Shown one piece after another: positions 25,501 through 34,625 of a DNA stretch of 64,000 nucleotides; position 1 is the stretch's first letter; each line of letters starts with the position of its first letter. The position numbers and the translations under genes were made by a program. This DNA is from a virus, in IMG/VR virus record IMGVR_UViG_3300043409_001427, positions 1 through 64,000 of that record, one strand, 5' to 3'. Below the pieces are notes generated by a model. The model searched no databases, had not been told where the DNA came from, and saw only the letters and a list, made by a program, of their open reading frames with translations.

Positions 25501-28500
25501 TGTTCGATCTTGCTCAACTACTTCAGTGTTACTTTTTTCAGTAACTGAATATTTGTTAGTAAATTCTCGTATCTGCGTATGGTACGGTTTTACTTCGTTA
25601 ATATAGCTTTCATAGAATGCACTATCTTGTAGCTTATAAACCGGAGGTTGTGTAAGGTCTCCAGCAGTATTGATTACACTAATGAACGAAGTTTTGAACG
25701 CCCAGTCTAACATCTTCTGCTCAGTTAATGCATATCTAACAGCGGTAAAGAATAATAAATTCCATTTAGATTTTAATTCATTGATAAAGATATCATTTTT
25801 AAGAGCTGTAAATATGTAACGGATCTCAGTATCGGGAGTTTGATCCCATAAAGTCTCATCATAGGTGTTGAGATAATCCCAACCTAACCCACTATTCTTA
25901 ACATCCCAAATACTACTATTAATTTGTATAGTACCATTTTGTTTAAAAACGATATCATACTCGGGACCATATGTGCCCCTTACACCATTCTCTAATTTGT
26001 TAAGAACAATATAATTTCCGTCGCCACCGTTATTAACTTTAACATACTCGTTAGGTCTCAAACTTATTTCAGAAAGTTCGTACGGGCTTCCGACTACCGC
26101 AGAATAAATTTGATATGACTTATAATCTGTACTAGTCCAATCGATGTAATCCCAATATAAAGTAGTGTTAAATGATTGTGTATGGGCTCGAACCCATGTT
26201 AGTTCTACATAGTCCCACTCGTATCTTGTCCATTTTCCATTATATGTATCGTCACTTTGTACAAATACAGTATGAGGGCGAGTCTTAAATGTAAAACCTG
26301 AGGCAAAATTCTTACCGCCAGTTATCACAGATGCATGTATGAATTGACCCTGGGCATCAACCATTGTTTGTATTCTTAATCCCGATCCATAAGAATTAAT
26401 AGTGCTATCTTTAAAACTTGTTAGTTGGCTATCAAATGTTGTGGATCCGTTATCAAACACGGTGTCGTTTGATATTTCAGTTAAGACCGGACCTTCATAC
26501 CCGATAACAGTCCCGGTAATATCTTTAATTGGATTTTCTGTACCGTAGCCAAAACCAGGTTCTGCAATAGTAACGCTCGCAACAGATCCGTTTTCATCTA
26601 CTATGCAATTTATAGACCCTCGTTCAAACCCTGCTGTAGAAATAATTTCTAATGCACTGTTATCTTCAACTAAATGATCGTACTCATTTAAATGTTTATT
26701 TGGTATTTCTTCTTGAGCATTTAGATTTTTGAAACTATAATTGTTTGTTATTGGTACGGTTAATAGTACATTATTTGAAAATTCAACTAAGTTTCTAAGG
26801 GCCTCCATCCGATCTTTAAATAATGTTTGTTGTGGTCTAACTCCCAATCCATATCGTACACGATCTGATAATTCAGGATTTGGAACTAAGTTGCCCAACT
26901 CGTCGTGCCCTAATAAACTATCTAGTAGTTTCTTTTCAAAGATAGCAGGTGGCATGTCTTCGTCACTATCTTCCTTTAACAATATCCATTGAGTATGTCT
27001 TGGAGTGGTAGTTATTTCTAGATCTTTTGCAATGTTAATACTAATCTTTGAATCAACTGGTACATTACCAAGATTACTTAACATTATTGCATCTTTATCT
27101 ATTATTGAAATAAACCGTAATCCGTATGCGGTTGGGTCAGCAATAGCACTAGCAACTGCATAGGCGCTTATTCGTCGATCTTTTCTATCAGGAACTAATA
27201 CTTTATTTTTTACCCAATAATAGTATACATTAGAATAGCTATTTGTTACCGAATCATAAACTTGCTTGACAGAAATTACACTATTATCTGGAAATTTAGG
27301 TTGCCCGCTAATTCCCTGAGAAAGCCCAGAGGAGGTATCTGATTGACTTGCCCATTCGCTAGGCAGCAATGTAGACCTTACCCATTCATAGATATCAATG
27401 GTGGCTCCTGGAAATAGTTTACCCCAATTATTTTTACGGTATTCAAGGTCTCCTTGTTCATACCAAATATACTTGGCGGTGCTTAAATCCCACCATAGCT
27501 TTCCAACATACTCATCGAGCCAATTCTTTTCTGTATCATTGTTAGTTCCTGCAACACCGATACTGTAAATTGCAGGATCACTCACTAGCTTAAACGAAAG
27601 TTCTTGTTCTGCTATCCCAGGAACTTTACCCTTCAGTGGATCATATATGTCAAGATATTCAATGATCTGCTCTTCTTCAGTATTAATTAATGCTATGCGT
27701 TTTAAATAAGTTGTGTCTACAAAATCATCCTGAGTTACAATCTTATCCCAAGGATACTTTTCAGAACTTGTTCTTTCAAATTTTAAGAAACCGCTATCAG
27801 CATTTGAATTATCTAGCGCAGGAAATCCTACACAGATCATAGTATCGTCGACGGTCAAGCTACTTCCGTAGTTAGTACCCGGAGTTGAATATATGTAAGC
27901 GTCAGATAACTCTTGTCCATACACAAATCTAGAATCACTTCGTTGATAAAGATAAACAGAACCGCTGCCTGTTTCAGTTCCTTTAATTTTAGTAATGCCG
28001 CCGTCAAAAGTCATTAAGCTATTATCAAAAGTAGTTGGCAGGGTATGTTGTATACCAGTAGCAGAAATTGCCAACATATCTGTTGATTCAGTAACATCAA
28101 TTACAATACCAAACTCCATGCCTTCACCGATTACAGGATTTGTGATAGTTTGATCAAGAACAAATGTTCCGTTAGAATTTTTATAAACAAATACCTTGCC
28201 CAATGAGTAATCGTCGTTAACTTCTGTTGGGGATGAAACAAACAGATACTCCCCCAGCGGACTCATTGATAGTGCGGTTCCAAACTTAGAGTCAGATCCA
28301 GTAAGGGTTAATATTTTTGTTAGAGACTTGTTATAAATCTCAACGGTGCCTGCTAATCCAACAGCAATAAAAGAAGCGTTGTCTGTACCTGCAATAGCGT
28401 TAACCGTTTTTTCGGTAATCAGCGGCGTTCCTGAGGATATAGTAATTGTACCTGCATTATCCGATACTGTATACGAATAGACAGCATTTTCTGCACCCAC

Positions 28501-31500
28501 TAATACAAGTTTTGTAGTTGCGTTCCTTTCAACAAATATGCTAGAACCAAATTTAGTTACAGAATCTGTATTAGGACTATTAATATACGCAGTAGTTTTT
28601 ACAATTAATGATCTTGAATCTATTGCGTCAATTTGTACAATCCCCTGATTAGAGAATGCAAGTGGTGCTCCGGCAAAGATTGTGCCATAATTGGATCCTG
28701 TAAATGGAATATCATCATAAACAATAACAGATCCAAACCCAGACGGTTGGTTAAGATAGTCGGCACCAAATCTATATTTTACTAACGGCCCAAAGGTTCC
28801 ATTACTGTCAGTGTCATACACCCAAATATTTCCATATTGAGCTCCTCTATAATTATCAGGAGATCCGACAACGACTATATTACTGCCCTTTCGTTGACTA
28901 ATTGCAGAGCCTAGGTGAGGCTCTGCAGGAATACCCAATTCAACATACGATGTAGAAGAATAATTGTTTATTTTTTCATACACTTCCCAAGATCCAGAAT
29001 TGTCAATCCAATATTTTGTTCCGGCTGGCAGTCTGTATAACTCTTGGTCAGACGGTAAGTTATCAAAACTAGATAATCTTGCACTGGCAAATACATACAA
29101 CTGCCCTGGTGATAGTAACTCAGCATCTCGAATATTTGCTAGTGAACTTGCAACTGTGAAACGATTGGCGGAAGGTATTGCTATTACTGTGTGAATACCA
29201 TTCACTTGTTCGTTAAATTGGCTAACTCCAATAATCTGTCCAACTGATAAGTTGTGAGGATATTGAGAAGTAAATGTTATCGACTTAGCTGGTTCTGCAA
29301 CAAATACACCAATCAGCAATGCAGGGTTATATGTGTACCTAAGTACATCCCAAGATCCATCTTTCTTAAATCCTACCCATACTGTATTACCATCCTTTAA
29401 TTGGTTGCTGTTAGCAATGTCCAACAAGCTGTCTTCATTGTACGCAGTCGCAGTAACATCAACTGACCTTACATACCCCGAATGTTGTAACAATAATATA
29501 TCTTCAGTTGAAGTGGTATTAAATGTGTTTGCAGGATTGTAATTAGGAGGACTAATCGTTAAATTAGATGATAATGTATAATGAATTAAATCGTTTGCCG
29601 AAGCTGCCGGAACTTCCGAAACAAATTTAATAATTTGTGGATTTTCTAAAAAGGTTCCTTCAATCAACGGAGTTTCTATTTCTTGGTAAGTAGGAAAGGA
29701 CCCAAAATTTCCAACTCTAAAGGCCCATTCTTCATTGTAAGAAATGTTACCCCTTAATACAGATGAACTAGCCTTGGCTAATTTAGAAATTGCATTTTGA
29801 GTTCCTTTTTCTCTAATAAACCCTTGATAAAATTTGTACTGAGATATAGTGTTAGGAAAAATATTATTTAGATAAACTCGAGGTGTATAGCCAGTAAGGT
29901 GTTGGCTCAGCCGTTGTTGCCCTTCATCAAAGTTATCAGAATCTAAACTGTAGAAATCTTCAAACTGGCTTATCTTATAATCAAAGTTTGGCAACAGAGC
30001 AGGCTCTGGTTTCTTATCTAGTACGGCCCATTGATTAAAATCAAAAGAAGATCGTCGTTCAATGTTTCTTATAGCAGAATAATATTTTCCATTAAATCGA
30101 ACCGTCGTTCCGGCAGTGTAGGGTGTGTTAGGAACCCAATCAACTATTTCGGCGGTATCGTAAACAAATCCGGGACTAAAATAATCCCCGTTCCAATTTG
30201 CGGTTCTAAAGCCCACAAGTTTAATACGGCGTTGACGGCTTCCGGTTTCTAATTTATAAATTACATCATTAAAAATAGTGTTATTATCAAAAATAATTAC
30301 ATGTTCTTTCTGGACTAAATTTAATTGAATAAAATATATGCCGTCTGAATTAGGAGCGGTAGCGATTGTACAGGTCCCGTCATCTCTTGAAATATTTAAA
30401 TCAGTTTTTAGAAATACAGACTTGTCTGCTCGTAACACTTCATAAGACTGAAACAAATTGTCAACAACTGCATTTGAACTCTTATAAACTACTTTATCAG
30501 AAAATGGACTTAATGTAATAATACTCCCAGTGGCCCATGGTTGTGTAGACCAAAATAGGAACTCTTTGGCACTAAGATTCCAATCTAGAACTGAATCAAG
30601 ATCTATATTATACTCAGAAAAAACAAATCCCCTGCTTTCAAGCCATCGACCATACCCAATAATAACATCGTAGATTTCCTGGATGCTAGAAAATGTGGTT
30701 CCGTACTCAATAGGAGTTACTGTAGATTCAAATGCCACTGCAACTTGCACAGAGGCGCCACCCTCAGTGGGCAGTCTTGGTACCTTTTGAAAATACTCAA
30801 CATTAAACACATTGCCTGCTCGGTGTCCAACTTTGGTTACATAAAAATCACTACCGTATTGTACATACTGACCTGTTTTATAAAAGTTGCCAACCGGAGC
30901 AGACGATGCTGAAGTTGTATCGACAGAATTTAATCCGGTAGCACTAGCTGTTCTCGACGGCGCCCATACTACATAAGACACTGTCTCGCCGCCTACTGTG
31001 ATAAATGTAGTTCCAAGATTTCTTATAGGTTTAAATATATTAAAATACCCCGATCTATCATATCCGGAAATATTATAACCACTCCGCGTTCTCTCAATGA
31101 TCATCCCGGAAGCAGTAACTGATAATATAGGATTTCCTACATTTAATCGCAATTTATAATTTTGAGACGGTAATATAGAACCAGGAGAAGTACTTGTTGG
31201 TGCGTAGGCATCAACAATTATTTGCAATGTATCTTTATCAGCAAACCCATTTAACTTGTAAATTAAATTATAACTTGCATAAGTTAGATCTTGCCTTAAA
31301 TTTTTAATATAATCTTTATCTTCTTGCATTCCTATTTCAGAAAGGAATACACTATACCCGCTAGTCTGAGTTTTATTTTCGTTGTGAATAAACATCTCTG
31401 CTAACTGTGGGAACTTCTTGTTAGAAGTATGGATCCACTGATTTGCTGAATTTTTCTTAATCCTACTGGTATCATACATTAATGCGGCATACCTTGCAGG

Positions 31501-34500
31501 CTTAGTTAATGCCATTGCTTTTTGCATGGTAAATGGAAAATAACTACTACGATGCCATGCTACTTTTACAGGACTACGCTCATCAATCTGCCAATCAAGT
31601 TGCTTGCTTTCATCTGTCATTCCAGTAATCAACGCTTCGGGACTCAGTAAATTGCCACTACTATCTACAGGAATGATGTTATTAAAACCATTAGAACGAA
31701 CGAACAACGGATTTACAACACCGTTAACTCGACCATGTTGAATATCGGACCACATTACTAGATTACCACCAGTGTACGGAGCAGGTCCGTATAGGTCCTC
31801 CCACCAATTTGGTTTTTCCGATAGTCCCAACATTTCCCAAGGACATGTATGAGGACGCTCGGTATCATATAGTTTGTCTAGTATACCCCTCCAACTTCCA
31901 TTAAAGGTTATTCCAGTTGATATATTTCTAGTGTTATAAAAATTCCAAGTTTTTGAATTATTAGGATCAAATGTAGTATTTGGAATTGGTTTTAATCCAA
32001 ACTTTGCTGTCCAAGTTGAAAAATCACGAGAGGTAATAGTGTTAAAATAATTGCCGCCATACCCGTCCGGCATACTTCTCCATGGGCGTTGTCTAATTGA
32101 GTCAATAGCTAAGATATCATCTCTATACTCAACCTTGATATTATTATAAATCCTTTTTTCTAATTCAAGTATAATCGCATCCCTATAGTCTTCGTAGGCT
32201 ATTATGATACTACCATCATGTCCTTGGATCACCGTTTGGGGAGTTGCATATACATCGTCAACAAAGATGTCAGGTTTGAATTTAGAATATAACCCTAATT
32301 TAGTAGGAGTAGGTGGTATGTAGCAACCTTCGGTATCTTTGTATTCATTTATAACTAGCTCATCGCCGACTTCTAACGGTACTAATATTTCTACACTGTC
32401 AATAGTACTATCAAATAGGTAATCAGTGCCGTGAAGTAATTGTTCGCCGTCTAAATAAACATAGATAGCCTTTAACGAAAGGTTAGTTAAATTAAAACTA
32501 TCAGTTGACAATGGATAAATTGTGTTATTTGAATTTGTTACTATCCAAGTTTTAGAATGTTCCGGGGTTCCGTAACCTGCCATATCTGTTAGATAGTAAG
32601 GATCCTGACTAGATTTATACTGATTTAACTCAGTTAAAATTTGATCTACGGCGGCGCTTGCAGATAACTGATCGCTAACTTGTAGCATCTTGTTTAAAAA
32701 TGCTAGTTTAAAATTATTATAATTTTCAGCAGACTTGTCTATCGCATTAATCAGATCAGTTTCTCTACCTCCCAAAAACATCTGTGCAAACGATAACGGA
32801 TTTGAACTTGAAATTAGTTTAGTTCCAAGGTTAGAAAAATCTTCACGATCTCTTAAATTTCCATCATAGTCCTCTATTCGATTAGTCATCGATAGCACAT
32901 GTTCAGTTAATTCACTAATCGTAAATTTTTCTACAATGCCATTTAATGGATTATTTGTTAACCCAAGAGGTTCTTCATAATAACTTGTGATGCCTGTAGC
33001 AGTTGACGCCAATACCGGTATTTCATATACTGATGTTTCTACCCAAGAATTCTTAAGTTGATTGTCAATCTTAATAAATCCAATATTTGAATTGATATTA
33101 TAACTAGGAACACCGATTTGACTAAGGACAATTGTTTCAATAGCTAGGTTGTTATCAAATAATATACTGCCAATTGCATTTAAATTCTTATACGCAATAG
33201 GAAATCCTAGATAGGGATCATCGTTACCGGTACCCGCAGTGTAACTAAAAATTTTGTTACCACTAAAGTTACTTAGATAATAATTTTTATCTGAATAACT
33301 GTTTCCGTTTTCGTCAAACAGATCAAATAATGGAGATTGATTAAGTGTATCTCTTTGCTGAGAACTGACCCAGATCGTTCCATCAAACCGCCAATCAGTG
33401 CTATTATTTTCATCCCCTAATAAAATAGTAACTGTAGCATCGGTTAGAGGATCATAATCATAAGCAGGTTGTAAGGTTAAAGTTCTAACCCCTTGAATAA
33501 AAACAAAGTGAATCTCAAATATCTTTCCTTTCACATTGGGGTCGTCAATGGCATTAAAAATAACTCGATGTCCCTCTTCTAACTCAATTCCATCAACATA
33601 GGTTGCCATAGTAGTACCGGCAATTGTATCAAATGGATCCGTCGTGCTAGTGTCAAGAAGATCAACTGGATCAATACCAACTGTTCCAAAATTAAACAAT
33701 TTAATATTAGGCTTAAATTCAATAATAGGGCGTTGGGCTCTATTCTGAGAAAAGTCTGGTTCTACTCCGTTAACTAATGCGCTTGTCCGTATTACATCCT
33801 TATGAACCCATCGGTTGTATCGACTCCACGGATTAAGGTCGGTGCTGGCTCGATTAATTGTTACATATTCTGCATACAGTATTGGTAATTCTCTATCATT
33901 ATCAAATGGTAGAGTATCAAATCCGTAAGAATCAAATCCGTCCGGATAAGAACTCATAAATTTTTCGGAAACTAATAACCGATCTAACGGAATTAATTTA
34001 ATACTGGTTCCAACACCTTCTACGAAAAAGGCCCGATTATGGTATGTGTCATTAACTTCTTGACCTAAAAATTCTAACATCATACCATTTGACAGATTAA
34101 TTAAAGTGCTAGTTCCCGTAGTTGTTAACACTTCTACCGATGCATTAACTTGTCCTTCAATTTCTGTTTCAACATCTAAGTATTCGGTTGTTACAGATAA
34201 CACTTCAGGACCTTGAGGCATCCAATAGTAATTTTGATAGTTAACTAATTTGTCCCAATCAATATGCGGAGTATATGAATAGGCCTCTGTTCTAAATAGA
34301 TAATCTAAATTATCAATATTTGCACCCTTAGATTTTAGTGCATTTAAAAGGTCATCATATCCTTGTACAGTTTTTATATTTTCTAAATTATCATATATAA
34401 TAAATGCAGGAGATAATTGATAAGGGTTACTATTAGAAATATAAATATCGGCTGTTGAATTATATGTAGGGGTTAGTGTTGAACCTACATATCCATCTAA

Positions 34501-34620
34501 TCTTTCTAGTTGGGGTTTTTGTATAAGTTGGTCAAGGGTACTTGTTAAGAATTTTTTATTTCTTTCAGTTTTTAAAAATTCAGGTAATAGACTAACTGCG
34601 CTAATTTTTTTATCTGCCAT
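22498..34620 (-). CDS. giant baseplate/fibre structural protein (4040 aa)
   Basis: A single uninterrupted 12.1-kb reading frame. It follows gp6 by 5 bp with AAGGA before its ATG, so it stands where T4 has gp7, a baseplate wedge protein of about 1030 residues. The sequence is mostly beta-rich, Ser/Thr/Asn-rich and aromatic-spiked. Around residues 1900-2290 several FG-GAP-like blocks (e.g. VVVGSPDNYRGAQYGNIWVYD, TKFGSSIFV, SKFGTALSMSPLGEYLFVSSP) suggest a beta-propeller. From memory, very long proteins occur at this locus in marine T4-like phages. Wedge or side-fibre roles are inferred; no enzymatic motif was found. Confidence 0.8.
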   Translation of the reverse strand: MADKKISAVSLLPEFLKTERNKKFLTSTLDQLIQKPQLERLDGYVGSTLTPTYNSTADIYISNSNPYQLSPAFIIYDNLENIKTVQGYDDLLNALKSKGANIDNLDYLFRTEAYSYTPHIDWDKLVNYQNYYWMPQGPEVLSVTTEYLDVETEIEGQVNASVEVLTTTGTSTLINLSNGMMLEFLGQEVNDTYHNRAFFVEGVGTSIKLIPLDRLLVSEKFMSSYPDGFDSYGFDTLPFDNDRELPILYAEYVTINRASTDLNPWSRYNRWVHKDVIRTSALVNGVEPDFSQNRAQRPIIEFKPNIKLFNFGTVGIDPVDLLDTSTTDPFDTIAGTTMATYVDGIELEEGHRVIFNAIDDPNVKGKIFEIHFVFIQGVRTLTLQPAYDYDPLTDATVTILLGDENNSTDWRFDGTIWVSSQQRDTLNQSPLFDLFDENGNSYSDKNYYLSNFSGNKIFSYTAGTGNDDPYLGFPIAYKNLNAIGSILFDNNLAIETIVLSQIGVPSYNINSNIGFIKIDNQLKNSWVETSVYEIPVLASTATGITSYYEEPLGLTNNPLNGIVEKFTISELTEHVLSMTNRIEDYDGNLRDREDFSNLGTKLISSSNPLSFAQMFLGGRETDLINAIDKSAENYNNFKLAFLNKMLQVSDQLSASAAVDQILTELNQYKSSQDPYYLTDMAGYGTPEHSKTWIVTNSNNTIYPLSTDSFNLTNLSLKAIYVYLDGEQLLHGTDYLFDSTIDSVEILVPLEVGDELVINEYKDTEGCYIPPTPTKLGLYSKFKPDIFVDDVYATPQTVIQGHDGSIIIAYEDYRDAIILELEKRIYNNIKVEYRDDILAIDSIRQRPWRSMPDGYGGNYFNTITSRDFSTWTAKFGLKPIPNTTFDPNNSKTWNFYNTRNISTGITFNGSWRGILDKLYDTERPHTCPWEMLGLSEKPNWWEDLYGPAPYTGGNLVMWSDIQHGRVNGVVNPLFVRSNGFNNIIPVDSSGNLLSPEALITGMTDESKQLDWQIDERSPVKVAWHRSSYFPFTMQKAMALTKPARYAALMYDTSRIKKNSANQWIHTSNKKFPQLAEMFIHNENKTQTSGYSVFLSEIGMQEDKDYIKNLRQDLTYASYNLIYKLNGFADKDTLQIIVDAYAPTSTSPGSILPSQNYKLRLNVGNPILSVTASGMIIERTRSGYNISGYDRSGYFNIFKPIRNLGTTFITVGGETVSYVVWAPSRTASATGLNSVDTTSASSAPVGNFYKTGQYVQYGSDFYVTKVGHRAGNVFNVEYFQKVPRLPTEGGASVQVAVAFESTVTPIEYGTTFSSIQEIYDVIIGYGRWLESRGFVFSEYNIDLDSVLDWNLSAKEFLFWSTQPWATGSIITLSPFSDKVVYKSSNAVVDNLFQSYEVLRADKSVFLKTDLNISRDDGTCTIATAPNSDGIYFIQLNLVQKEHVIIFDNNTIFNDVIYKLETGSRQRRIKLVGFRTANWNGDYFSPGFVYDTAEIVDWVPNTPYTAGTTVRFNGKYYSAIRNIERRSSFDFNQWAVLDKKPEPALLPNFDYKISQFEDFYSLDSDNFDEGQQRLSQHLTGYTPRVYLNNIFPNTISQYKFYQGFIREKGTQNAISKLAKASSSVLRGNISYNEEWAFRVGNFGSFPTYQEIETPLIEGTFLENPQIIKFVSEVPAASANDLIHYTLSSNLTISPPNYNPANTFNTTSTEDILLLQHSGYVRSVDVTATAYNEDSLLDIANSNQLKDGNTVWVGFKKDGSWDVLRYTYNPALLIGVFVAEPAKSITFTSQYPHNLSVGQIIGVSQFNEQVNGIHTVIAIPSANRFTVASSLANIRDAELLSPGQLYVFASARLSSFDNLPSDQELYRLPAGTKYWIDNSGSWEVYEKINNYSSTSYVELGIPAEPHLGSAISQRKGSNIVVVGSPDNYRGAQYGNIWVYDTDSNGTFGPLVKYRFGADYLNQPSGFGSVIVYDDIPFTGSNYGTIFAGAPLAFSNQGIVQIDAIDSRSLIVKTTAYINSPNTDSVTKFGSSIFVERNATTKLVLVGAENAVYSYTVSDNAGTITISSGTPLITEKTVNAIAGTDNASFIAVGLAGTVEIYNKSLTKILTLTGSDSKFGTALSMSPLGEYLFVSSPTEVNDDYSLGKVFVYKNSNGTFVLDQTITNPVIGEGMEFGIVIDVTESTDMLAISATGIQHTLPTTFDNSLMTFDGGITKIKGTETGSGSVYLYQRSDSRFVYGQELSDAYIYSTPGTNYGSSLTVDDTMICVGFPALDNSNADSGFLKFERTSSEKYPWDKIVTQDDFVDTTYLKRIALINTEEEQIIEYLDIYDPLKGKVPGIAEQELSFKLVSDPAIYSIGVAGTNNDTEKNWLDEYVGKLWWDLSTAKYIWYEQGDLEYRKNNWGKLFPGATIDIYEWVRSTLLPSEWASQSDTSSGLSQGISGQPKFPDNSVISVKQVYDSVTNSYSNVYYYWVKNKVLVPDRKDRRISAYAVASAIADPTAYGLRFISIIDKDAIMLSNLGNVPVDSKISINIAKDLEITTTPRHTQWILLKEDSDEDMPPAIFEKKLLDSLLGHDELGNLVPNPELSDRVRYGLGVRPQQTLFKDRMEALRNLVEFSNNVLLTVPITNNYSFKNLNAQEEIPNKHLNEYDHLVEDNSALEIISTAGFERGSINCIVDENGSVASVTIAEPGFGYGTENPIKDITGTVIGYEGPVLTEISNDTVFDNGSTTFDSQLTSFKDSTINSYGSGLRIQTMVDAQGQFIHASVITGGKNFASGFTFKTRPHTVFVQSDDTYNGKWTRYEWDYVELTWVRAHTQSFNTTLYWDYIDWTSTDYKSYQIYSAVVGSPYELSEISLRPNEYVKVNNGGDGNYIVLNKLENGVRGTYGPEYDIVFKQNGTIQINSSIWDVKNSGLGWDYLNTYDETLWDQTPDTEIRYIFTALKNDIFINELKSKWNLLFFTAVRYALTEQKMLDWAFKTSFISVINTAGDLTQPPVYKLQDSAFYESYINEVKPYHTQIREFTNKYSVTEKSNTEVVEQDRTTSVTMKFDRITSMSESGEFGTSDMFIANGVATEFLLNWVPNANKSSITVRVDGRLYLSSEFTIRYFTDLYNGYHKKYANLVFFDEEPIANGSVITISYEKSADLISASDRLLSYYTATSGMVGLDLGQLMYGVDYPGTVVGGQTFYDPRGGIYLDSIVQGGDWQDGVLNSALGVAPNDIIIDGQSGFLTAEAGYAPEENVPGLVVDSLGINVFTRGSSGPAIIYSAKFDTVVSVDTTSYVLSRLPSTIAAISVICNGVELAYTTNELGYDEPYYNLDWDTATLTIPAQSSLGELGYTIVGIGGGSGDAETWGIIDKHIYFAGTETNLIVETVVDFNMIVDSYVTVNGINLEEVVSSSEYGYMLSQTTSTGKCIINLYNLPVSDNHVVQAWFFDESHDYFNEIREQTFIIDSTSTNYPLTLMYPPGISGPQSAQTIVEITDSIGTRRLLAPETDYYTIETTSTGATFNVSLTNIFTEYLSETTIVVYNNGEIVPFAYSLGVVTVNTTTYVGDTVAIETLLPDVVGVANTLTDYAYDYRVDGTELFIAPGAQVPNSDMIESASIRVITYTNHDGLLMHTEKFNGDPNRRFQMSRPVIDDRYVWVTLFKSLGDGLPLQSYPLINSYDFTVLEDNKTVEISDSWVIDPSDFVEIISFISQDVPAELIGYRIFNDMLGGITFTRLSAENSTYLTRNLAVDDDVIYVGDTSVLSPPIEEENIPGIIYINGERIEFTDYTSTTITAFRRGTLGTGPANLYPAGTSVVDQGHWQEIESIENTYIQNTFTSSSTYTYGISTSTELVYYPGTDDLVRSDGITLSVSSDPLAMLESHHLTSNINGKDQVDVYYGGRLLRKAGIYLHDPAVSYDSVPVNHLLGNRTNSSLLPTGVSIGASCRLTSNNEIWTFVGTRSEPGATPGWVYSGTKFLPEEFSINVAGQSIMLNNEVLNVADDVQLTIIKKEFAVTDEWNDKISLFETVPLLDSTSTIATFLKERPAELPNAPIKMA

Positions 34621-34625
34621 GATCC

